From Panicum virgatum (Eukaryota > Streptophyta > Magnoliopsida > Poales > Poaceae): a DNA stretch of 64,000 nucleotides. The stretch's first letter is position 1. Each line of letters begins with the position of its first letter. Below, piece after piece: positions 55,321 to 64,000 of this stretch. A model generated the notes under the pieces. It had not been told where the DNA came from. It saw nothing but the letters and a program-made list of their open reading frames with translations, and did no database searches. The stretch is from the NCBI RefSeq assembly GCF_016808335.1, contig NC_053147.1, positions 24,600,913-24,664,912 on the forward strand, read 5' to 3'. The position numbers and the translations under genes were made by a program.

Positions 55321-58150
55321 TAGAAATGGTCGCCGCGTTGCCGCGTGGGCCAGTGAACTGGTCGTTTGAGTCCTAGATGCCATATTTTTCGTAGTACATT
55401 TGTTTTTTTAGTTTGCATTTATGTTTAGCCATCTACGTATCCCCTCGGCAGGTGATGTGCTGCTGGAATTGTCTTTAATTTGAGGGACAAATAATTTTAA
55501 GATTGAAACTGTGTAATTAAAAAATTAGATATTTGTTGCTGTGTTTTTCATATTATTACAACGAATGGGTTTTTATTTTATTTTTTGCTTGCAGTAGTAT
55601 TTGTTCTTTTTTACGTTGCAACATTTGTAAAATAAATCCATGGCTTTGTTATTTTCTCATAATTCTCATGGTTGGCAGCCTGTTGTTGCTCTTGTTATAT
55701 ATTTTAGAGAACACCATTATCATAAAAGCATTATTTATGTAATACATTATTTTGTGGAATAAAAATATAGCTATTATTTTTTGGCTACATTTATCGTTGG
55801 AAAAGAAGGTCAATTATTTTTTTAGAAGCATGGAATTTGTCAATCCATAACTTATTATTGTTACGTTTTGGATCTTGCTATGAGCTCAGAATTGTTTAAT
55901 CGGAATTTAGATCTTATTAGTAGAATACAAACAGTAATTAATGAAATTTTGAAGAATATTTGAATAGTGCTCCAACAATTATGGGTCCGTTAAAATGTGC
56001 TGTGACTTGTGAAGAAATTTATGACGCTCCAAACAATACGAAAATGGATTTTCTAAACTGTAGGAAAAAATTGGATGTAGGAAATTGGATCTTTGACATC
56101 GATGTCGAAATTCTGTTTCCTAATTTCTAGAAATTCTTGCGGATCGAAAATCCTGAAAATTTATTTCGTATCTAGTACGTGTGAATTAAGAAATATTTAA
56201 TTGTGAAAATTATCTTAGTTTGTCGGCCAAACTCACTACCCAAGATGTAGCCTAAAAACCTATTAAACAAAACCTATACTAATTACACGCGTAATCCTGC
56301 ACTCTCCCTCTCTTCCAATCCATTCCACGTTTCCTGTGCTGCCGTCAGCCACGTGCACATCCTCTTGCCTGCCTTATCTTCTCCCAGCCGCAGAATAAGA
56401 AAGGCAGTAGCCGATTTTCCTTGGTCCCCTCCAAGCAGCCATGGCGCGAAGGCCCCTTCTTCTCTGTCCCTGAGCTACAGCAGCTCCCCTAACTCCTCTG
56501 CTTCCTCGCTCACCTGTGGTAGCTGCGTACATCCTCCTCGTCTGCTTCCCCATCATGGAGCAACAGTAGGCAAGTGCTGTTCGTCTCTCTTCCTTCTCAT
56601 GCGTGACACGACTGAGGCTGGCGAGCCGGAGCGGCCCAGTTGCCGCAGGCGGTCGGCGCGTGGCCTGTGGCCTGGCGGGCGCGCAGCGCAGCAGCCGTCT
56701 GCGGCCCGTGGCCAGGCTAGACCGGGCGCGAGGCGCATAGGCAGCGGGCGCGGCCCAGTGACGGCACTGAACATAGCGTCGCTGCGGTGGGGATCGGCCA
56801 GGTCCGTATGTACCGACGGCGGCGGCGAACAGAGCTTCGCCACGATGGAGCTGGGTCTGGGTCGGGTGGCAGCGTGGCGAACCAGCTCGGTGGTGCGCCG
56901 GCCGAGCCGAGCTGGAGCATGGAGGCTGAGGCGGAGGCGGCAGAGCAGTCCATGCTCACGGCCGGGGCCATGGCCTGCCCGGGTCCGCCCGCGCGGAGCT
57001 GTAGGGCGAAGGCGTCGGTCGATTCGACGCCCTGGGCGGCGGCGCTGGTGCCGAGAGCGGAGGCCGTTGGATTTCATATCTACGGTCCGAAATTTTACTG
57101 TGTATGTGGCCACTTTGGTTGGGCCGGTTTGGCCGTGAATCGTGTTAAGAGATGCGCTCCGGGACGAACTTTCGATGTTCCGTGCTACTGTCGAACGAAC
57201 GCAGTGTAACTTCCGTGCCCAAGAGGTGTGAGATCAGATGTGCCACGTTGCAAAAAAAAGGAAAAAAACTGAGTTCCGCAGTTAATGTAGCGCCTGAACA
57301 AGTCTCAGGGACATGTGGCCATGTGGGCGATTCTTTTTTCCCCTCTTCTGCACATGCCCGTTGATGCAGAGCGTTAGCACGGTGAAAAAAAAATTAAAAA
57401 TTCGAACGGCCGGCGTCCATCCTAGATGTAACGGTTATTCTACGCCTACTTGTAAGATTACTGAATAATGATACTGGTAGTATATGCGGCACACGTCCGT
57501 CCGTGCATCCTGGCCGACCCCGGATCAGCAGAATCTGCGGGCCTGCCTGCGTCTCGGGTCCTGCTGCTCCCGATCGGAGCCCGGCACAGCCAACAGACCC
57601 GTGCGCGCGCCGGGTTTCGCTCCCCGGCGCACGAGGGTGCCCAGCCCAACCGACCGACCAAGTGGACAAAAACAAATGCCCACGAGCGCCCACCACCACG
57701 CCTACGCGCTGCGCCGCGGGGGGCGGGCAGGAGAACGAAACGCCGACGACACGGCGGCGGCGGCGGCGGCGGACGCGGGGGAGAAGAATCGGTGCTGGCA
57801 CGGCCGCACGGCCACGGCGGGTTTTGTTTTGGAGACCATCACCCAGCGGCTGGCCGGCAGCGACAGCCGACAGCGAGTGCGGGGGACCGACGGAATATGG
57901 GCGCCGCCTATAACGGTTTCCGAGGCGGCGGCGGCCGCTGCTGTCCAAGAAAGGCACCGGGGCATTCCAGCAGGTGCGCGCCACCGCCAGGATCGGAGTA
58001 GAGCCCGGGCGACGGCGAATCCAACGTTGCCGCTGCCGAGCTGAGCCGGTGCGGCGTCGTGCCGGCGGGCATGGCGTGACTACGCACGATCACCGGCGCC
58101 ACGGCTCTTGTGTCTCTTTGCCTGTTCGCTGGTCTCGTTCGCTGATCTCA
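55321..58150. other. Intergenic DNA without recognised gene
   Basis: 55330-56280 is AT-rich and featureless. 56280-58100 is GC-rich with long open frames on several strands at once, as expected from composition. A (CGG)n-type run lies at about 57750-57775. A hidden first exon cannot be excluded but no domain was recognised. Confidence 0.35.
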
Positions 58151-61100
58151 TCTATCTATCTATTATATTATTAAATGACTATTAAAACAAGCCACCACGT
58201 TCGGCGAGAAGATCTAGAAATTCCCACGTTAATCTAAAAAATAGAAGAATTTGTACTATTGGATTTTATGAAGATCTAACGGTTCAAACTAACTCAAGAG
58301 TCCATATCAAATATGATTAATAAATTACTAATTTCGGATTTAAAAAATTAATGAAAAGTAGGATATGACAGAGAGTCCATGCTGAGTAAGATTAGTAAAT
58401 AGCTAAATTTAAAATTAAAAAAATAAGAAAATTAGGGCTCCACCAAAGAGTCCATATTGATACAATTACTAAATAGGAAAATTCTAAATTATCAAATTAA
58501 GAAAATTAGCATTAGCACTAGACAAAAAAATTCATATTAGCCAAATAGCAAAATTAAAATTAAAATTATAAAAAAATTGGCATTGAATATGACTAATAAA
58601 TAGATAAATGCAAGAACTAGAAACAAAAAAATTGTAGTTGATGTGAAGAGTGATTAAGAAGCATATTAAGAAGGAAAATAGCTAAACAAATAGTATATGT
58701 CAAATGCAATAATAAAAACCAAATTTGAGTTCCATGTCAAATAAAGTTTAATTTAGTGAAGATCTAAATAGTATTAATGTATAGAATTTACACTATTGGA
58801 TTTAATAAAGATCTATCGGTCTAAATTGACCAGAAGAGTCTATGTCTAATTTAATGCATGTAATATTATAAACTACCCAAAAGTGTCTGTATCAAATTAA
58901 AGTTAAATACAGAGTCCACATAAAAACTCACGTCTTCATCTATGTCTCACATTAACCCTCCTCAAATATGCAAAAGAAAGAAATACGGCAGTAGCATAAG
59001 CGTGACAGTGCGATCATAATTGAATTGTATCTGTATTATAGAAAGAGATAATTGCTTTCAAAAATCTTCAGAACGCCCTGCACAGCAGCGCGACCGTAGT
59101 ATTTGCCCGAGATTCCAAATCACAATGTTTTGAGTCTCAAGAACGTCCTACAGTACATGCAGCTGCATGAAGCAAACTGGATTCTACTCATAACCATTGC
59201 CAAACTCAATCAGTCCGTTTCTTCTGGAGCAAGTGAGCAACCAAACATCAAGATAGGGATGAAAAAGATAGTGACGATGCGCAGAGTTCCAATCAATGTG
59301 AGAGAAACATCTGCTGAAGAACCAATGCTTTCTCCAAACAAAGATTATCATCATAAATGTTATATTCCTGAATAACTTCAGCTATACAAACTAATCTGAT
59401 GGTGGTCAACAAAGATTATACAAATAGTTCCATAGAAATAATAATCATTGGGATAAAGAGTAAAGCACCGAAATCTACAAATAAATGTGACTATTTATTA
59501 GCCCAATCTTAATAGATGTATGGGGAAAATTACAGACTTAATCGCGTGAGGAATCAAATAGTATAAATAATTTTTAACATTATTATCCACATCTAATATT
59601 TTATATGTATATGAAAAAACACTAGGTACGGAACACAAAATGTGATCTATACCTCTAAAGAAGTATAGAGAAAGGGAATAGAAAAAGATAAAGAAGCAGC
59701 AAGGTTGAACGGATAAAGAAAGTAGAAAAGGTGAATAGAAAAGGAAGGTAGGAAAAAAATGAGAAAATGAGGGAAAAAGAAAAAAGACAAAGTGGAATTA
59801 TTGGTTTAGTCTTTAATTAATATCATTAGTCACTACTATGTTATTTCATATGAAATTATGTTATTATGAAATCAAATTTTATATTAGGGGAGAATATAAA
59901 ATTATAGCCAGGGCACGTTGAACATTTGACATCTTCCATATATTCATGAAAAAAATAAGAGAACCCGTTCTACCGAATAATTTTCAAAATGGCTCTATAT
60001 TCATAAGAGAAGCCACAAGTTATTTTAGCCATAGCAAGATGCCTAGAACCCTGCTAACCTATCCCAAAGCTGATTGCGTATGGTACAAAACAAGTGATTC
60101 AAACAAATGTTGCCGCTTGTCCTCTTCGCTTAAAAAAACAAAAGTCATGAGACACAATCTAAACTCAGCAACTGACTCGAACTAAATAAGAAACTTCTCC
60201 ATTAGATGTATCGGATGTGAAACACACTAATTGATTCAACTATACAGAGGAAGAAAATGGAATACAGAGAAATCAGTAGAAATAGTTATAGAAAATAGAA
60301 GATAAAAAAGAAGAGTTAGAAACAACAACAAAGTTATATATGGAACTAAGATGACAAAACTCTAAAGTAGGCCAATTTATACAGTCATATAGGCTAAAAA
60401 CAAATAAAAAATTATGCAGTGACCAAACTGGGAAAAATAATAATTGATTCGATTGAATAAAAGATTTAGAACATATATGCATTCATATAGCACACATATA
60501 TATATAAGATTTGCATAACTTTTATTTGCTAAAGTCAGCATGAGGCCCCAACTTATCTTTTAGCATAATTTTTTTGTCTAATCCATGATCATTTTTATTT
60601 CGCTCATATGATGTGTCAGATCTAGATATGCTAGATGCTACTTAGGTGCTCTAACAACTACGCTAGATATATTTTCGCTAAATAATAATTAAAATAGTGC
60701 AAGATACAAATCGAACTTCAACATCTAAGTTACAGACTGTTAGCAAACATCACTAACACATACATATAAATATATTTCATAACTACTTATAAAAAAACTT
60801 TGTATAAACACAAACATATATTATATGCATCCATATTGAAGGTGACCCAATATCAAAATTCAATCCTCAAATTTAGATTTTGCAGGTTAAAGTAATAAAA
60901 TATGCAACTATAATATAGAACAAACCAACATAAAAATTGATGATTGGTATGAACTCCTATGCATAGAAAGCTGCAGGTAGTATTCAGCAAGAGCAGATGA
61001 GAGGTAAATAAATTTGCGAACGGGTGCCTAGCCGGATTGATTTGATGGTCTCACTAGCACTCCTTATTGTCATGGATTCGATTCCTAGTGGGCGAATTTC

Positions 61101-61377
61101 AGGTTGAGGTGAAAAAAAATACACTCGCATGTCTACAGGCCAAAGTCCATAAAATAGATCCCGGCCCGCTCTCACACAAGTAACGGCTTGGGTTACCCCA
61201 CCTCTGTGTAAGGGTGAGGCTGAGGTTTGGAGATTCTCGGCCTACGTGAGGTTTTTTCTTGTTACATTAACACTCGGAGACAGCTTGTTTCTTGCAAGTT
61301 GAGTTTTTTAATGTAAATAATAAAAAACTAAATAAAAAACTAGCTACTCGTGCTATTAGCTCGGGCCACCTTGCTAG
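58151..61377 (+). mobile_element. Helitron-like element 1
   Basis: The 5' end is TCTATCTATCTATTATATTATT, preceded by A. The 3' end CTAG (61374-61377) is followed by T. Eight bases before CTAG is a short hairpin, CTCGTGCT (61347-61354) and AGCTCGGG (61358-61365). A TC start, CTRR end, hairpin and insertion between A and T are Helitron hallmarks. The 3.2-kb interior is AT-rich, lacks Rep/helicase and contains a SINE. It is non-autonomous. Confidence 0.65.
61015..61265 (+). mobile_element. tRNA-derived SINE within Helitron 1
   Basis: A box A-like TGCCTAGCCGGATTG (near 61024) and a box B-like GGATTCGATTCC (61075-61086) have tRNA-like spacing, followed by a conserved body (CTTGGGTTACCCCACCTCTG, GTGAGGCTGAGG) and a T-rich end. 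This resembles widespread grass SINEs. Exact ends and target duplication are uncertain. Confidence 0.6.
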
Positions 61378-62283
61378 TTATCTTATTATTTAGCCAACAA
61401 ACGAAGCCTCCACATTCGCTCTCAAGGCCTAAAAATTCCCATATTAATTAAAAAAATAAAAAAAAATTAAATTACTCATCACTGTCATTATAATAATATT
61501 AGTCAAAAATACTCCTTATTTTATTAACCAGGCCCATCACGTTTCCATACGCGAACCCAAACATGTTAATTTATTTTCTTATTTTAATACCCCTTATAAT
61601 AAAATTTAAAATCTATATGGAAATAGGTTGACGTCACGTTTTCATAGATAAGACAAATTTACTTTTTTTTTAAAAAAAAAGAATCCAAACAGAACCTATA
61701 CGAGAACATATTCCTCATGAAGCAAGATCGGCTGAAGACGAAGGTATGCAACGCATGAGTTGACTCTATTTTTTTCAAAATATGAGAAATTGCAATTATA
61801 GGATCTATGACAGTTAAACTAGAGTTGACGTCACGTTTCCATAGATGAGCCAGATTTATTTTTTTTAAAAATAAATCCAAACAGAACCCATACGAGAGCA
61901 GGTTGACTTCATAACAACAATATGTAGAACTCGCCGCTAGAGTTCCACAATGTAGCGCCTCTGCAATCTCTACGACTCGCCACCGGAGTTCCTATACTTG
62001 CCTAGAACTTGCCTCTACGATCTCTACACCTCGCCAAAGTTCTTCAAAGCATTGAACATCAGATTGCTCGAAACTCTCGGCCTCTCCATGCGCTGCGGCG
62101 TCAGTGTAATAAACCCCCCCCCCCCTCCTGCAAAGGTACTCTCATGCTTGCATATTCATCCATAGGTCATCATGAATATATGGGGATGGGTTAAGTAATA
62201 AAATTTATTAAAGCAAAGCATCTTTGTTGATGAAACTCATATTCAGTGAACAATTTGAGCAAAGTGGCATCAACCAGGGTGCT

Positions 62284-62362
62284 ACAATTAATTATAGCCG
62301 GTAGCAATAAAGGTAACACTAACTACAATTAATTATAGCAGGCAGCAATAGAGGTAATGCTA
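62284..62362. repeat. 41-bp tandem duplication
   Basis: Two units starting ACAATTAATTATAGC at 62284 and 62325 are nearly identical. Confidence 0.85.
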
Positions 62363-62493
62363 CATATTTTTTTTGTTTTAACTTTATAGTAGGCAGATTG
62401 ATTAATGCTACATGTTTGTCCTTTAGTTGTTAGATCACTCGGTAAGCTATTATCACACTTCCATGCAAATGTTTACAAGTTGGACAAGTAGAA

Positions 62494-62743
62494 ACTGTCC
62501 CACAAGCTGCAAATTTGCACTAAACTTGAAAAAACCACCTTGCATCCAGAGCTTTGTTTAACTTACAATCCCATCATTCGGTACATGGGCAAGAAAGTTT
62601 CCCATGACTTTTGATCACTGTCCCACAAGCTGCAAATCTGCACTGAACTTAAAAGAACCACCTTGCATCTAGATTTTTGTTTAACTAACAAACCCATCAT
62701 TCAGTACACGGGCAAGAAAGTTTACCATGACTTTTGATCAGTC
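62494..62743. repeat. 123-bp tandem duplication
   Basis: Two units starting ACTGTCCCACAAGCTGCAAA at 62494 and 62617 share CCACCTTGCATC and GGGCAAGAAAGTTT with about 10% differences. Confidence 0.88.
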
Positions 62744-63726
62744 AAACACCAAAGTTTCCCTAAGATTATCATTAACCATCCATCGATAGACAAGGGTGTT
62801 TTTAAAAATAGTTTGTGAAAAGCGAAAACAGTACAAACTCTCCCAAGAAACAAGTTTATAAATTACCCACCAGTGCCATTAAAATATATTTATAAATATA
62901 AATCTATCCACCATTTTGCATATCAAGCTACATATCGTACATACCTATAAAATACTAGCTACACAAACACTTAACATATTTTACCACATATATATTTTAT
63001 TATATTATCAAAATTCCAAATGCACCTTCACGATTATATTATTATTAGTTAAAATATATAATACAATTCTAGGCTTTGCACTATATTAGACTACCATCCT
63101 CCAAAGGTTTGTTGCTACAAGACACTACCGCACCTCACAATTAACACCACAAGCTCAAAAAAAACACCATAAGCAGATCAGGGACCAGGACAATATCAAT
63201 CATGTCATGATTGGTATAGTAAGCTTATCAGGCTTGACCTCTGCACTATGGAGATTTGTTGGCTTCCAAAAAGCAAAAAACTAGGCCATGGAGGCGTGGC
63301 GCCATGCAACAAAGGACAGAATTAAACATAGTAGCAGCAGACGACCAAGAGGATCATGAAGTAGAGGAGCTAGCAAAAAAACAACTGAATCAGTTGAATT
63401 GAGCAATGGACAACATTACTGCAAGAGCTGGTAGATAAGAAATAGATTACTACTACTACAACGAATGGTAGTAGCAAAGATCGAAGAGATAGGTAGTCGT
63501 GACAGGATTAGGGCTGTGTGCTTGCCATGAGGCCACATCACTGACAAAGAAAGATGTAGGCAAAAGAAGACACCACTGCACTAGCAGCAGAAAAACACTC
63601 TTGATTATTGAAGCAAATAGCATGTGACGAGAAAAATTTAAATTTATAAATAATAATTAGATAAAAATACAAGATATATTTAGAATATCAATACTAGCCC
63701 AGCAAATACACATGCCACCTCACTAG

Positions 63727-64000
63727 TTTGTGGGAAAATAGGTTCAACGATGGCCATTTTTTGAAAATGGCGTTAAAAGAACAAACCAATTCGCTACACT
63801 ACCATTGGCTCTACCAGGCTCCACCTGTTCGCTGCTGTAGAGCATGGTAGAGCATGCTGTGGTCGAGGCTCGAGCATTAACAGCAACAGAGCATAATTCA
63901 GCTATGCAGCACGCTAGCCATGGAAGAATGGATGCGTCGAGCAACGCCTCCGAGTATTAAGATGCGGTCATGAGATTAAAACTTCATTTTATCCAGCCCC
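63727..64000. other. Right edge, no recognised feature
   Basis: Short stretch outside Helitron 2. No coding, RNA or repeat feature was recognised. Confidence 0.4.

Larger units (their letters stand above)
61381..63726 (+). mobile_element. Helitron-like element 2, adjacent to element 1
   Basis: The start TCTTATTATTTAGCCAAC is preceded by A. Its first 90 bases match the start of element 1 (ACGAAGCCTCCACATTCG, AAATTCCCATATTAAT versus ACAAGCCACCACGTTCG, AAATTCCCACGTTAAT). The 3' end is CCACCTCACTAG then T at 63727, like element 1 (CCACCTTGCTAG then T), though the hairpin is worn. It contains repeats at 62284-62362 and 62494-62743 and a C12 run near 62117. No Rep/helicase is seen. Confidence 0.5.

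Noticed and set aside
56353..57138. Long GC-rich open frames on both strands at 56.3-58.1 kb
   Set aside because: Several overlapping frames are open at once, Arg/Pro/Ala-rich and without domain motifs, which fits GC composition rather than a gene.
61015..61265. Functional tRNA gene
   Set aside because: Box A and B-like motifs are present but no cloverleaf could be drawn, and the conserved body beyond box B is that of a SINE.

Overview
The window is nuclear DNA from a grass, probably a panicoid such as a sorghum or sugarcane relative. That assignment is inferred from the repeat families (Tat, Athila and Tekay-type Ty3/gypsy elements, Cassandra, CACTA, Helitrons, GGCC-type MITEs) and from GC-rich first exons. 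No prokaryotic feature is present. About 40 kb is nested retrotransposon DNA, followed by a gene-bearing stretch at about 42.5-51.6 kb and AT-rich Helitron DNA to the end.

Retrotransposon block (1-40049). A decayed Tekay/Del-type element D (21812-26180, + strand) is the oldest layer seen. A Tat-lineage element A (1-21811, - strand, left LTR cut by the window edge) lies in D's 5' LTR. A second Tat copy C (26181-40049, - strand) lies in D's 3' LTR. An Athila-lineage element B (5907-16248, + strand) sits inside the integrase gene of A with a perfect 5-bp target duplication (ccatg). A 280-bp solo LTR of the 5S-bearing TRIM family Cassandra (34012-34291) sits inside pol of C with a perfect 5-bp duplication (actgt).

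Both Tat copies carry, antisense to gag-pol and between integrase and the 3' LTR, two extra genes on the + strand. One is an intact acidic Ser/Asp/Glu-rich ORF of 182-183 aa ending in a basic tail. The other is a five-exon gene with a plant-mobile-domain-like region, a basic middle and a coiled-coil C-terminus, and its splice sites are conserved between copies. A hairpin plus T-run minisatellite separates the convergent ends of pol and the antisense gene. The heptamer AGCCGAT/ATCGGCT is strikingly frequent across all parts of both copies. These are the most unusual features of the window.

Transition (40050-42540): a CACTA-like non-autonomous element with a solo LTR inside it, then MITE-type sequence. 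Genes: a four-exon + gene (42964-45059, 167 aa, uncharacterised plant family) and, tail to tail with it, an eight-exon - gene (46016-49618, 556 aa) for a plastid PHT4-type anion/phosphate transporter. A 5'-truncated LINE with a 15-bp target duplication lies in its first intron. Upstream is a probable Pack-MULE (50490-51617) holding fragments that look like two different genes.

Right part: unannotated GC-rich and AT-rich sequence with MITEs (51.6-58.1 kb), then two head-to-tail Helitron-like elements (58151-61377 and 61381-63726), the first containing a tRNA-type SINE.
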